The position numbers and the translations under genes were made by a program. 32,837 nucleotides of DNA. Source: Streptomyces sp. BV286. GTDB taxonomy: Bacteria > Actinomycetota > Actinomycetes > Streptomycetales > Streptomycetaceae. Shown here piece by piece: positions 1 through 13,782 of this stretch. Numbering within the stretch: the first letter of the stretch is position 1; every line of letters starts with the position of its first letter. A model generated the notes under the pieces. It ran no database searches and was not told the origin of the DNA. It saw only the letters and a program-made list of their open reading frames with translations. The stretch lies in the NCBI RefSeq assembly GCF_019090165.1, contig NZ_JAHRIB010000193.1, positions 1 through 32,837 on the forward strand, read 5' to 3'.

Positions 1-83
1 ACATTCCGAACCCGGAAGCTAAGCCTTACAGCGCCGATGGTACTGCAGGGGGGACCCTGTGGGAGAGTAGGACGCCGCCGAAC
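1..83 (+). rRNA. rrf: 5S ribosomal RNA, 3' part
   Basis: The window opens inside a 5S rRNA; about the first third is missing. The sequence carries the conserved core CCGAACCCGGAAG followed by CTAAGCCTTACAGCGCC and the GGTACTGCAGGGGG / CCCTGTGGGAGAGTAGGACG block, as in Streptomyces 5S rRNAs. The exact 3' end (about 81-85) is inferred from the family length. The upstream 16S and 23S genes would lie outside the window. Confidence 0.95.
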
Positions 84-93
84 AATCTTTGAT

Positions 94-136
94 AGAGCTG
101 GTCCCTGAACTTAGGTTCAGGGACCAGCTCTTTTTT
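94..136 (+). terminator. rRNA operon terminator
   Basis: A perfect 16-bp stem (95-110 with 115-130), extendable by one A-T pair at 94/131, has a 4-nt loop TTAG and is followed by a run of six T (131-136). This is a textbook intrinsic terminator, unusual in Streptomyces for having a real U-tract. It ends the rRNA transcript about 10 nt after the mature 5S end. Confidence 0.95.
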
Positions 137-182
137 GTTTTGCGTCACTTGGAGTTCACGTTGCGCGACCAGCATCGGTGGC

Positions 183-860
183 ATGGGTACTGCTGCAATG
201 CTCAGGGCCGCGGGTGTCGGAGCCGGTGACGAGGTCATCGTGCCTGCGTTCGGAAACGCCGAGGTCGCCGAAGCGGTGATCCAGGCCGGCGCACTGCCGG
301 TGTTCGCCGACATCGACCCGGCCACATACTGCCTGGACGCCGTCGAGGTGGACGCCGCCGTCGGACCACGGACGGCCGCGCTCGTGGCCGTGCACCGCTT
401 CGGGCGACCCGCTGACATGGCACGCCTGTGGGACGTCGGTCAGCGGCGCGGGCTCCTGGTGCTCGAACAGGGTGAGTCCGAGGCGCCGTACGCCGAGATC
501 GAGGAGCGCAGGGCACACGCGACCTACCTCGACGGGCGGTTGAGGGGCGTACGGACTCCGGAGCGAGGCGCCGGGCACACGTACCAGCAGTACGTCGTGC
601 GGGTGCCGGGGAACGGGCGGCCCGATCGGGACGCTTTCGCGCGGGCCGTGCGGGCCAAGGGCGTCGAGTGCAGGGTGCCAGTCAAGACCCCTGTGCACCG
701 GATGCCCGGCTTCCGGCAGGACGTATGCCTGCCCGAGACCGAGCGGGCCGCCGACGAGACGCTGACGCTGCCTGTCGACGCGTCGCTGACGAAGCGCGAG
801 ATGCAGCGGATCGTGTCCACGTGCAATGCCCTCGGGGGACTGCTCCAGCCCGCCTTCTAG
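183..860 (+). CDS. DegT/DnrJ/EryC1/StrS aminotransferase-like protein, degenerate
   Basis: The product resembles the N-terminal part of PLP-dependent sugar aminotransferases: AGVGAGDEVIVPAF, then FADIDPATYCLD, PRTAALVAVHRFG and GLLVLEQGE (the position of the usual VIEDAAQ). It then jumps directly to the C-terminal AxYLDGRL and TYQQYVVRVP region. The whole middle, including the PLP lysine segment (SFxxxK...GEGG in the family), is absent, so roughly 225 residues remain of a usual 370-400. Residues coded before 183 (CATSIGG) still resemble the family, so the 5' side is also cut, near the rRNA terminator. The start is uncertain: ATG 183, ATG 198, or an upstream TTG at 135 inside the terminator. 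A PLP aminotransferase reaction is unlikely without the lysine. The intact frame and GC3 suggest it is retained for another role or is a recent relic. Confidence 0.65.
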   Translation: MGTAAMLRAAGVGAGDEVIVPAFGNAEVAEAVIQAGALPVFADIDPATYCLDAVEVDAAVGPRTAALVAVHRFGRPADMARLWDVGQRRGLLVLEQGESEAPYAEIEERRAHATYLDGRLRGVRTPERGAGHTYQQYVVRVPGNGRPDRDAFARAVRAKGVECRVPVKTPVHRMPGFRQDVCLPETERAADETLTLPVDASLTKREMQRIVSTCNALGGLLQPAF

Positions 861-874
861 TTGCTCGAACGCGG

Positions 875-904
875 TTGGGAGCACGCAGACGTTCGGGGTA
901 TGAT
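875..904 (+). promoter_or_regulatory. promoter of tRNA-Thr
   Basis: TTGGGA (875-880), an 18-nt spacer and TATGAT (899-904) form a good HrdB-type promoter. The predicted start is near 911, about 32 nt before the mature tRNA. The AT-rich -10 stands out in this GC-rich DNA. Confidence 0.7.
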
Positions 905-942
905 CTATTGCGTTGCAGCGGGGGAGACCTCGAAAGCAACAG

Positions 943-1015
943 GCCCCTATAGCTCAGTCGGTAGAGCGTCTCCATGGTAAGGAGAAGGTCAACGGTTCGA
1001 TTCCGTTTGGGGGCT
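943..1015 (+). tRNA. tRNA-Thr (anticodon GGT)
   Basis: A 73-nt cloverleaf: acceptor GCCCCTA/TGGGGGC (943-949 with 1008-1014), D arm GCTC...GAGC, anticodon stem TCTCC/GGAGA with loop ATGGTAA and anticodon GGT at 976-978, T arm AACGG-TTCGATT-CCGTT, discriminator T1015. It reads ACC and ACU threonine codons; ACC is the dominant Thr codon in such genomes. The 3' CCA is not encoded (CAG follows). Confidence 0.95.
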
Positions 1016-1023
1016 CAGACAGA

Positions 1024-1055
1024 AAAGGCCTCCGCCCTACAGGGCGGGGGCCTTT
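1024..1055. terminator. bidirectional terminator between tRNA-Thr and osaC
   Basis: A 14-bp inverted repeat, 1024-1037 with 1042-1055 (AAAGGCC arm, one G-T pair), has a TACA loop. It ends in TTT on the plus strand and TTTT on the minus strand. It sits between the tRNA (plus) and the 3' end of osaC (minus), so it can stop both. Confidence 0.85.
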
Positions 1056-1088
1056 CGTGTGTCCCGGGGTCGGTTGGCGCTTTCGGAG

Positions 1089-3836
1089 TCAGTCCTTCTG
1101 GAGGCCCGGGACGCGCATCGCCAGGATGGCCATGTCGTCGGACGGGGCGTCGCTCGCGAAGCGCTCCACCGCGCGCATGATGCGGGCGGCCACCGCACCG
1201 GCCGTCAGACCCGTGCACGTGGTGAGGACGTCCGTGAGTCCGTCGTCACCCAGCATGCGAGTCCCCTCGCGGCGTTCGGTGACGCCGTCCGTCACGCAGA
1301 GCAGGACATCTCCCGGGTCGAGCGTCACCGTCTGCTCGTACAGCTCCAGGTCGTCCATGACGCCGAGGAGCGGCTGGGGATCGGCGGCCGGTTCCACGGT
1401 GCCGTCCTGACGGAGGCGGAGGGGAAGCGGGTGACCTGCGCAGACCACCTTCAGGATCGCCGAGCCGTCCTCCTGGGGCCACAACTCCCCGTACAGGAGC
1501 GTCAGGAAGCGGCTGCGGGCGCCCTCGTCGAGGATCGCGGAGTTCAGGCGCTCCAGGACCGCGGGGCCGCCGAAGCCCTCGCGGGCCAGCAGGCGCAGCG
1601 CGTGCCGGGCGAGCCCCGTGACCGCGGCCGCCTCCGGTCCCGTACCGCACACGTCTCCGATGGCGAAGCCGTAGGCGCCGTCGCGGATGGGGAAGAGATC
1701 GTAGAAGTCGCCGCCGACCTCGTTGCCCTCGCCGGCCGCGCGGTAGATGACCTCCACCTCGACGCCCTCGATGTGGGGGAGCTCCGGGGGCAGGAGGCTG
1801 CGCTGGAGGGACTGGCTGATGGCCGTGCGCTCCGAGTACAGGCGGGCGTTGTCCAGGGCCAGGGCGGCCCGGCGGCTCAAGTCCTCGGCCAGCTCCAGGA
1901 TTTCCTGGCGGAAGTGCTCGTCCGTCGGCTTGCCGAGCGTCAGCATGCCGATCACGCGGTTGCGGGCCACCAGGGGAAGAACAACCGTCTCGCCGCCGAC
2001 CGCGCCGGCCGTCGCCAGTGTCGTACCGATCCCGGAGCTCACCGTCGACGGTCCGCCCAGACCGAGGCTGCGCATCGAGGTGCGCAGGGCGGCCTGGTGG
2101 GCCGCCTCCGCCGGGGCGGCCCAGACGCGGGCGCCCGGAGTGGGCACCGGGTCAGGAGGGGCGATCTTCGACAGGAGGGCCTTGAGACCGTCGATGCGTT
2201 CCTCGTCCTCGTGCAGGACGTACGAGAGGTAGGGGTCCGAGGCCTGGTCGGCGATCGTGTAGACGGCACACCAGGTGGCCAGCGTCGGGACCGTCATCTG
2301 GGCCATGAGGGCCAGCGTCTGGTCGCGGTCCAGTGTGCCCGCGAGGAGGTCCGAGGCCTCGACGAGGAACGACAGCGAGCCGCGGCGCAGACGCTCCAGC
2401 TCTCCCAGCCGGGCCGACTCCACGGCGAGCGCGATGCGGTCGGCGGCGAACTGGAGACGCAGGGCCTCCTCGTTCGAGTAGCGGCCGGGCGACTCGGCCG
2501 CCACGCCGAGCGAGCCGGTGAGCCGGCCCTCGACCTTGAGGGGGACCATGACGACCGAACGCATGCCGGTGCCACTGAGTAGCGGGACGGCGCCGGGGAC
2601 GGCCGAGAGGTCTTCGTGGACGGCCGGCATGCGTGCCGAGCCGTAGCGGCCGGTGCCCGCCTCCACGGGGACGCGGGCGAACCGCTGGCGGGCGGAGGGG
2701 AGCCCGGTGGAGGCGCGCACCTCCAACTCCGTTTCGTCGTCCGTCGCCAGGAGCAGGAAGGCGGAGTCGGCGTCGAGCATGTCGCGGGCGCGCTCCACCG
2801 TGCGCTGGAGGAGGCCGTCGAGGTCGTCCGGGGCCGGTGAGCCGATGAAGACCTCGAAGGAGTCCGACGCGTGGCCCTCGGAGCTGGTGGTCGTGTCGGT
2901 GGCCGAGACGCGCAACGGGGTCTGCAGAACCGCCCGTTCGTGGTCACGCACCAGGAGACAGACCGTCGAGGGCTCCCCGCCCGTGTCCCGTACGCGCAGG
3001 TGCGAGGCGTACACGGGCGTGACGCGGCCGCTGGCGCCGCGCAGGCCGTAACTGCCCTCCCAGCGCGAGAGCTGGAGGGCCTCGGCGATGCCCGTGCTGG
3101 TGCCGGGCGTGTGCGGCCAGGCCGCGAGGTCGGTCAGCGGCTTGCCGATGACCTGCTCCGCCGCGTACCCGAAGAGCTCCTCCGCGTCCTCGTTCCAGGC
3201 GTTGATGGCGCCCGTGCGGTCGATCTGGATGACCGCCACGCGGACCCGGCCGTCGGCGAGCGGAAGCAGATGGGAGGGGAGGGAGGGGCCCGCGGTGCGG
3301 GTCCCCACCGCGCGCTCGGGAAGGTCCAGCAGGAACCAGACCTGCTTCCGGGTGGGCGTGTACTCGACACCCCAGCGGTCGGCGAGGGCGGCACAGAGCT
3401 GGAGACCGCGACCGCCCTCGCGGTCGGGATTGCCCATGCTCAGCGTGCTCGCCTGGAGTGGAATCTCACGTTCCGGGTAGCGGTCCGCCACCTCGATCCG
3501 TACGCCGTCGTCGCTGCGCAGGCACAGCACGTCCGCGGCGGTGCCGGCGTGCACCACGGCGTTGGTGACCAGCTCGCTGGTGAGGACCACGGCGTCGTCG
3601 ACGATGTCGGCGAAGCCCCATCCCTGGAGGGTGTCACGGACGAAGGAACGGGCGGTCGCGACGGACCGCCCGACAGGGTCGAAGCTGGCGGCCGCGCGCG
3701 CGGTGATCACAGAACTCCTTGTCCGGTCGTCGGCGGGCAGTGCTCCGTGGCCGACCCGCTCCTGCCGGGGCAGGAGCTCGTTCCCGGTCGGCCGGGGATC
3801 CTGGGGTGGTCCCCCGGGATGCAGTCCGGTGGTCAT
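1089..3836 (-). CDS. osaC: OsaC-like multidomain SigB regulator (ATPase-PAS-GAF-GAF-SpoIIE phosphatase)
   Basis: A 915-residue cytoplasmic protein. Domains in order: RsbW-like HATPase about 50-172 (N-box ELVTNAVVHA at 88-97, GGRGLQL at 141-147); PAS about 190-300; GAF about 335-475; second GAF about 495-665; PP2C/SpoIIE phosphatase about 695-910, with VGGDFYD (707-713), GDVCGTG (727-733), VTDGVTE (848-854) and SDDMAIL (899-905) supplying the metal-binding aspartates. In S. coelicolor the gene beside osaAB encodes OsaC, reported to control SigB activity after osmotic stress; the assignment rests on architecture and position. It thus holds both an anti-sigma kinase-like and an opposing phosphatase-like module in one chain. 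I chose ATG 3836 because GGAGGGG lies 9 nt upstream. The frame stays open to 3920 but has no ribosome site there. Confidence 0.9.
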   Translation of the reverse strand: MTTGLHPGGPPQDPRPTGNELLPRQERVGHGALPADDRTRSSVITARAAASFDPVGRSVATARSFVRDTLQGWGFADIVDDAVVLTSELVTNAVVHAGTAADVLCLRSDDGVRIEVADRYPEREIPLQASTLSMGNPDREGGRGLQLCAALADRWGVEYTPTRKQVWFLLDLPERAVGTRTAGPSLPSHLLPLADGRVRVAVIQIDRTGAINAWNEDAEELFGYAAEQVIGKPLTDLAAWPHTPGTSTGIAEALQLSRWEGSYGLRGASGRVTPVYASHLRVRDTGGEPSTVCLLVRDHERAVLQTPLRVSATDTTTSSEGHASDSFEVFIGSPAPDDLDGLLQRTVERARDMLDADSAFLLLATDDETELEVRASTGLPSARQRFARVPVEAGTGRYGSARMPAVHEDLSAVPGAVPLLSGTGMRSVVMVPLKVEGRLTGSLGVAAESPGRYSNEEALRLQFAADRIALAVESARLGELERLRRGSLSFLVEASDLLAGTLDRDQTLALMAQMTVPTLATWCAVYTIADQASDPYLSYVLHEDEERIDGLKALLSKIAPPDPVPTPGARVWAAPAEAAHQAALRTSMRSLGLGGPSTVSSGIGTTLATAGAVGGETVVLPLVARNRVIGMLTLGKPTDEHFRQEILELAEDLSRRAALALDNARLYSERTAISQSLQRSLLPPELPHIEGVEVEVIYRAAGEGNEVGGDFYDLFPIRDGAYGFAIGDVCGTGPEAAAVTGLARHALRLLAREGFGGPAVLERLNSAILDEGARSRFLTLLYGELWPQEDGSAILKVVCAGHPLPLRLRQDGTVEPAADPQPLLGVMDDLELYEQTVTLDPGDVLLCVTDGVTERREGTRMLGDDGLTDVLTTCTGLTAGAVAARIMRAVERFASDAPSDDMAILAMRVPGLQKD

Positions 3837-4153
3837 GGTGCGGTGCCCCTCCGATGCCTGCCCGCTCGTGCTCGTGCCACCGCCCAGGCCGGAAGGACCG
3901 GCGTGGCTGGACAGCCGCATGCAAGGTTACTTACCTTCGCCGTCCCTGCGGATGCCGGTCGCCAGTGTTTACGTCCCGCGGGTGTGCGGACCGTGTGCGA
4001 AGCTGCCGAACTGTTATGGCCTGGTTCAACCAGGGTGAAACACTGGGCAAGCTTGAAGGGAAGGTTCGGGCAGGCCGAGTGCCTGCCGGTTCGCGGAGCA
4101 GTAGTACCCGAGTACGCCGAGCAGTAATGGTCGACCCTTGCGGGAGGGACACA
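3837..4153. promoter_or_regulatory. divergent control region osaC / osaA
   Basis: The 317-bp gap between the two divergent starts must hold promoters for both. I see no convincing SigB-type (GTTT-N14-16-GGGTAT) or HrdB-type pair on either strand. A perfect 15-bp palindrome lies at 4020-4034 and is listed separately. The gap has lower GC and more TA steps than the flanking genes, which fits a non-coding control region. Confidence 0.6.
4020..4034. promoter_or_regulatory. 15-bp palindrome, candidate operator
   Basis: CCTGGTT-C-AACCAGG is a perfect inverted repeat with 7-bp arms, about 120 bp before osaA and 184 bp before osaC. The shape fits a dimeric regulator operator; a 5'-leader hairpin is the alternative. 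No protein can be assigned from sequence. Confidence 0.4.
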
Positions 4154-9640
<5,487 letters not shown>

Positions 9641-9964
9641 GCGGGCGGCGGGGTTTGATCGTGTGGCAGGGGATGATTGAGTGGTGGGGAAATGATCGCG
9701 AGCGTCACGTGCACGGGGCGATCGGCCGACGGTCCGGGGTGCCGGGTTGCTGACTGACTGTGCCCGGAGCCGTGTAGAAACCCGGTATTCGGGGAACCTT
9801 CTGGTCTCCCGCTACGTTTCTGCTTCGTGCACAGTGACATCGCGGTGACAGGGTGTGGCGACAAGCGGGGTGCGGCTACCATGACCGGCACAAGGACGGG
9901 CGGCGCAAGGGAGTCGTCCCCTGGGGCGGCGCCCGGTGCACTGCCGGGACGAGGAGGGCGGGCC
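9641..9964. other. intergenic region osaA-osaB
   Basis: The 324-bp gap has no credible gene. A small inverted repeat CCCG-gtatt-CGGG lies near 9781-9793. The length suggests osaB has its own promoter rather than only reading through from osaA, but I cannot pick a -35/-10 pair with confidence. An upstream in-frame ATG near 9881 lacks a good ribosome site. Confidence 0.5.
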
Positions 9965-10651
9965 ATGGTGCAGAAGGCCAAGATCCTCCTGGTCGATGAC
10001 CGGCCGGAGAATCTGCTGGCGCTGGAGGCCATCCTCTCTGCGCTCGATCAGACACTGGTTCGGGCATCTTCCGGGGAGGAAGCGCTCAAAGCACTGCTCA
10101 CGGACGACTTCGCGGTCATTCTGCTGGACGTCCAGATGCCGGGCATGGACGGTTTCGAAACCGCCGCGCACATCAAGAGGCGAGAACGAACGCGGGACAT
10201 CCCGATCATCTTCCTCACCGCGATCAACCACGGCCCGCACCACACCTTCCGGGGATACGCGGCGGGTGCGGTCGACTACATCTCCAAGCCGTTCGACCCG
10301 TGGGTGCTGCGCGCGAAGGTCTCGGTCTTCGTCGAGCTCTACATGAAGAACTGCCAACTCCGGGAGCAGGCGGCGCTGCTGCGGCTCCAGCTGGAGGGCG
10401 GGGGCGGCAAGGCGGCCCTCGGCGACAGCAAGGAGCCGGCCGGACTGCTCGCCGAACTCTCCGCACGCCTCGCGGCAGTCGAGGAACAGGCCGAGGCTCT
10501 CTCCAAGCAGTTGGACGACGATTCGGCGGACGCCGCGGCGGTGGCGACAGCGGCCCATCTCGAACGCAAACTCACGGGGTTGCGCCGCGCACTGGACGCC
10601 CTGGAGCCCGGGACGGGGAGCGGGGCGGCTTCGCTGCCCTCCCAGAACTGA
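9965..10651 (+). CDS. osaB: OsaB response regulator with C-terminal coiled coil
   Basis: A 228-residue protein. The receiver domain covers 5-120, with acidic D11/D12, phospho-acceptor D55 (LLDVQMPGMDG), T85 and K108 (SKPFDPW). The rest (about 122-215) is a charged helical region rich in Leu, Glu and Ala with heptad spacing, so a coiled coil; no DNA-binding domain is present. It must act through protein contacts, presumably as partner of OsaA, whose own receiver could also relay phosphate. ATG 9965 follows GAGGAGGG by 6 nt. Neighbour and architecture match OsaB of S. coelicolor, required for growth and differentiation at high osmolarity. Confidence 0.88.
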   Translation: MVQKAKILLVDDRPENLLALEAILSALDQTLVRASSGEEALKALLTDDFAVILLDVQMPGMDGFETAAHIKRRERTRDIPIIFLTAINHGPHHTFRGYAAGAVDYISKPFDPWVLRAKVSVFVELYMKNCQLREQAALLRLQLEGGGGKAALGDSKEPAGLLAELSARLAAVEEQAEALSKQLDDDSADAAAVATAAHLERKLTGLRRALDALEPGTGSGAASLPSQN

Positions 10652-10658
10652 CGACGAG

Positions 10659-10697
10659 CGCGCGGGTCCGGCCGGAAGTCTGCGCCGGACCCGCGCG
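10659..10697 (+). terminator. osaB terminator hairpin
   Basis: A perfect 14-bp stem CGCGCGGGTCCGGC (10659-10672) pairs with 10684-10697 across an 11-nt loop, 7 nt after the osaB stop, followed by TTCTC rather than a long T-run. This is typical of GC-rich Streptomyces terminators. Confidence 0.8.
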
Positions 10698-11040
10698 TTC
10701 TCGGCGAGCAGTCCGGTCGGCTCCTTTCGGCCTGCCCGGGCCAAGTTCCCGTTTCCGCCCGGGCCGAGCGCGCTTCGGGGGCGGTCTTCTTGGTGTGCGT
10801 CGGTGAAGCGTGCGGGGCGGTTCCTGCGCGGCACGGGCCAGGTGAACGGGCGAAGGGCGGCGCGGCTTCGAGCCGGTGAGGGACGGGCGAGTCGGTGGTG
10901 CCGGCCGCGCGGTTGCCCCTCTTCCGGCAGTCCTGCCGCTGTTGAGACGGCGTCAGTTCGGTGCCTGGGACGGGCGACACGAACGGGTGAAGCAGTAGGC
11001 ACACGTGTCCGCAGTGGTCTCCACCGGTAACCTCACACTC
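10698..11040. other. intergenic region before ftsK
   Basis: No gene is supportable in these 343 bp. GCCCGGGCC occurs twice (10734-10742 and 10757-10765), each copy an almost perfect palindrome. The segment ends in the candidate ftsK promoter. Confidence 0.5.
11028..11033 (+). promoter_or_regulatory. candidate -10 of a leaderless ftsK promoter
   Basis: TAACCT (11028-11033) lies 7 nt before ATG 11041, the right distance for transcription to start at the A of the start codon. No purine-rich ribosome site is present upstream. The -35 (about 11005-11010, GTGTCC) is weak. Confidence 0.4.
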
Positions 11041-13782
11041 ATGGCCCCACGTCAGCCCGCAGCCAAGAAGCCGCCCGCGAAGAAGGCGGCTGCTCCGACG
11101 AAGGCTGTGGCGAAGAAGGCCCCCGCGAAGAGAGCTCCCGCGAAGAAGGCGCCTGCGAAGAAGGCCGCAGCCAGGAAAGCCGCACCCCCGAAGCCGGCAC
11201 CCAATCCGACCGGGGGCGTGTACCGGCTCGTACGCGCCCTCTGGCTCGGAGTGGCGCACGCCGTCGGCGCCGTGTTCCGCGGCATAGGGCGGGGCGCGAA
11301 GGGGCTCGACCCGGCGCACCGCAAGGACGGCCTCGCGCTGCTGCTGCTCGGCCTCACGCTGATCATCGCCGCAGGGACCTGGTCCAACCTCCGCGGTCCG
11401 GTGGGTGACCTCGTCGAGATGCTGGTGACCGGCGCCTTCGGCCGCTTGGACCTGCTCGTGCCGATACTGCTGGCCGTCGTCGCCGCCCGGCTCATCCGGC
11501 ATCCCGAGCAGCCCGACGCCAACGGGCGCATCGTCATCGGCCTGTCCGCGCTCGCCGTCGGCGTGCTCGGCCAGGTCCACATCGCCTGCGGGGCGCCCGC
11601 ACGAAGCGACGGCATGCAGGCCATAAGAGACGCGGGCGGGCTCATCGGCTGGGGTGCGGCGACTCCACTGACGTACACGATGGGCGACGTCCTCGCCGTG
11701 CCGCTCCTCGTGCTGCTGACGGTCTTCGGGCTGCTGGTGGTCACCGCGACCCCGGTCAACGCGATTCCGCAGCGGCTGAGGCTGCTGGGCGTCCGGCTCG
11801 GCGTCGTACAGCCGCGGGAGACGGACGAGGTCTTCGGCGAGGACGACGAGCGCTACGACGAGCAGTGGCGCGAAGCGCTCCCCGAGAGCCCCCGGCGCCG
11901 CCGGGCGGCGCCCGAGGCGTACGACCCGGACGATGCCGAGCAGGAGGCGCTCTCCGCGCGCCGGAGCCGCCGCAGGCGGCCCGCGGTGCAGCAGCCCGCC
12001 CTGGACCGGCCCATGGACGCCGTCGACGTGGCCGCGGCCGCCGCGGCGGCGCTCGACGGCGCCGTGATGCACGGGATGCCGCCCTCGCCGCTGGTGGCCG
12101 ACCTCACGCAGGGCGTCGGCGCGGACCGGGCCGAGCGCGAGAACTCGGGTCCGGTCGAGGAGCCGACACCGGTGCCCGCCGCCCGCGCCAAGAGCACCAG
12201 GCCCAAGCAGGAGATGCTGAAGGCCGAAGTCGCCGACCTGACCAAACCCGCACCCGACGCGCCCCGGGACCTGCCCGCGCGGGCCGAGCAACTCCAGCTC
12301 TCCGGCGACATCACGTACTCGCTGCCGTCGCTCGACCTCCTGGAGCGCGGCGGCCCCGGCAAGTCGCGCAGCGCCGCCAACGACGCCATCGTCGAGTCGC
12401 TGACCACCGTCTTCACCGAGTTCAAGGTCGACGCGGCCGTCACCGGCTTCACCCGCGGTCCGACGGTCACGCGGTACGAGGTCGAGCTCGGCCCCGCCGT
12501 GAAGGTCGAGCGGATCACGGCGCTCGCCAAGAACATCGCCTACGCCGTCGCCAGCCCGGACGTGCGGATCATCAGCCCCATCCCCGGCAAGTCCGCGGTC
12601 GGCATCGAGATCCCCAACACCGACCGCGAGATGGTCAACCTGGGTGACGTACTGCGCCTCGCGGACGCCGCAGAGGACGACCACCCGATGCTGGTCGCGC
12701 TCGGCAAGGACGTCGAGGGCGGCTACGTGATGGCCAACCTCGCGAAGATGCCGCACGTCCTGGTGGCCGGAGCGACCGGTTCCGGAAAGTCCTCGTGCAT
12801 CAACTGCCTGATCACCTCGGTCATGGTGCGGGCGACCCCCGAGGACGTGCGCATGGTCCTGGTCGACCCCAAGCGCGTCGAGCTGACCGCGTACGAGGGC
12901 ATCCCGCACCTGATCACGCCGATCATCACCAACCCGAAGCGCGCCGCCGAGGCGCTCCAGTGGGTCGTACGGGAAATGGATCTGCGGTACGACGACCTGG
13001 CCGCCTTCGGGTACCGGCACATCGACGACTTCAACGACGCCATCCGCAAGGGGAAGGTCAAGCTGCCCGAGGGCAGTGAGCGGGAGCTGTCGCCGTACCC
13101 CTACCTGCTGGTGATCGTGGACGAGCTCGCCGACCTGATGATGGTCGCGCCGCGGGACGTGGAAGACGCCATCGTGCGCATCACGCAGCTCGCGCGCGCG
13201 GCCGGCATCCACCTGGTGCTCGCCACACAGCGGCCGTCCGTCGACGTCGTCACCGGTCTGATCAAGGCGAACGTGCCGTCCCGGCTCGCCTTCGCGACCT
13301 CCTCGCTCGCCGACAGCCGCGTCATCCTCGACCAGCCCGGCGCCGAGAAGCTGATCGGCAAGGGGGACGGGCTCTTCCTGCCGATGGGCGCGAACAAGCC
13401 CACCCGCATGCAGGGTGCCTTCGTCACCGAGGACGAGGTCGCCGCCGTGGTGCAGCACTGCAAGGACCAGATGGCGCCGGTCTTCCGGGAAGACGTCACC
13501 GTGGGCACCAAGCAGAAGAAGGAGATCGACGAGGACATCGGCGACGACCTCGACCTGCTGTGCCAGGCGGCCGAACTCGTCGTCTCCACGCAGTTCGGGT
13601 CGACCTCGATGCTCCAGCGCAAGCTGCGCGTGGGCTTCGCCAAGGCCGGGCGGCTCATGGACCTCATGGAGTCCCGCAACATCGTCGGTCCCAGCGAGGG
13701 TTCCAAGGCGCGTGACGTTCTTGTGAAGGCTGACGAACTGGACGGAGTGCTTGCGGTGATCCGTGGGGAGGCTCAACCGTAG
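11041..13782 (+). CDS. ftsK: DNA translocase FtsK
   Basis: A 913-residue membrane-anchored motor that pumps chromosomal DNA through closing sporulation septa. The N terminus (1-65) is a Lys/Ala/Pro repeat of the PAKKA type. About four membrane helices follow (near 97-115, 125-155, 160-185, 215-240), then an acidic/Arg linker, then the RecA-like motor with Walker A GATGSGKSS (577-585, K583) and Walker B LLVIVDELADLMM (D694, E695). The end is a winged-helix gamma domain (QFGSTSMLQRKLRVGF...) that reads DNA polarity. ATG 11041 is preferred over GTG 11005 because family proteins begin MAPRQPAAKK-like. The standard septal FtsK of Streptomyces is the expected identity. Confidence 0.93.
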   Translation: MAPRQPAAKKPPAKKAAAPTKAVAKKAPAKRAPAKKAPAKKAAARKAAPPKPAPNPTGGVYRLVRALWLGVAHAVGAVFRGIGRGAKGLDPAHRKDGLALLLLGLTLIIAAGTWSNLRGPVGDLVEMLVTGAFGRLDLLVPILLAVVAARLIRHPEQPDANGRIVIGLSALAVGVLGQVHIACGAPARSDGMQAIRDAGGLIGWGAATPLTYTMGDVLAVPLLVLLTVFGLLVVTATPVNAIPQRLRLLGVRLGVVQPRETDEVFGEDDERYDEQWREALPESPRRRRAAPEAYDPDDAEQEALSARRSRRRRPAVQQPALDRPMDAVDVAAAAAAALDGAVMHGMPPSPLVADLTQGVGADRAERENSGPVEEPTPVPAARAKSTRPKQEMLKAEVADLTKPAPDAPRDLPARAEQLQLSGDITYSLPSLDLLERGGPGKSRSAANDAIVESLTTVFTEFKVDAAVTGFTRGPTVTRYEVELGPAVKVERITALAKNIAYAVASPDVRIISPIPGKSAVGIEIPNTDREMVNLGDVLRLADAAEDDHPMLVALGKDVEGGYVMANLAKMPHVLVAGATGSGKSSCINCLITSVMVRATPEDVRMVLVDPKRVELTAYEGIPHLITPIITNPKRAAEALQWVVREMDLRYDDLAAFGYRHIDDFNDAIRKGKVKLPEGSERELSPYPYLLVIVDELADLMMVAPRDVEDAIVRITQLARAAGIHLVLATQRPSVDVVTGLIKANVPSRLAFATSSLADSRVILDQPGAEKLIGKGDGLFLPMGANKPTRMQGAFVTEDEVAAVVQHCKDQMAPVFREDVTVGTKQKKEIDEDIGDDLDLLCQAAELVVSTQFGSTSMLQRKLRVGFAKAGRLMDLMESRNIVGPSEGSKARDVLVKADELDGVLAVIRGEAQP

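Noticed and set aside
1059..2582. 507-codon plus-strand frame opposite osaC
   Set aside because: Antisense of the phosphatase and GAF coding region; low-complexity His/Arg/Gln product.
3837..4153. SigB-type promoter for osaC (GGGTAC on minus strand at 4109-4104)
   Set aside because: No GTTT-like -35 at 14-16 nt, and the leader would be about 270 nt.
11005..11040. GTG 11005 as the ftsK start
   Set aside because: The added 12 residues are unlike the family N terminus and would overlap the probable promoter.
10339..13776. 1145-codon minus-strand frame opposite osaB and ftsK
   Set aside because: Composition-driven shadow; it spans two unrelated genes and their intergenic region and is rich in His/Arg/Asp as expected for antisense of high-GC3 genes.
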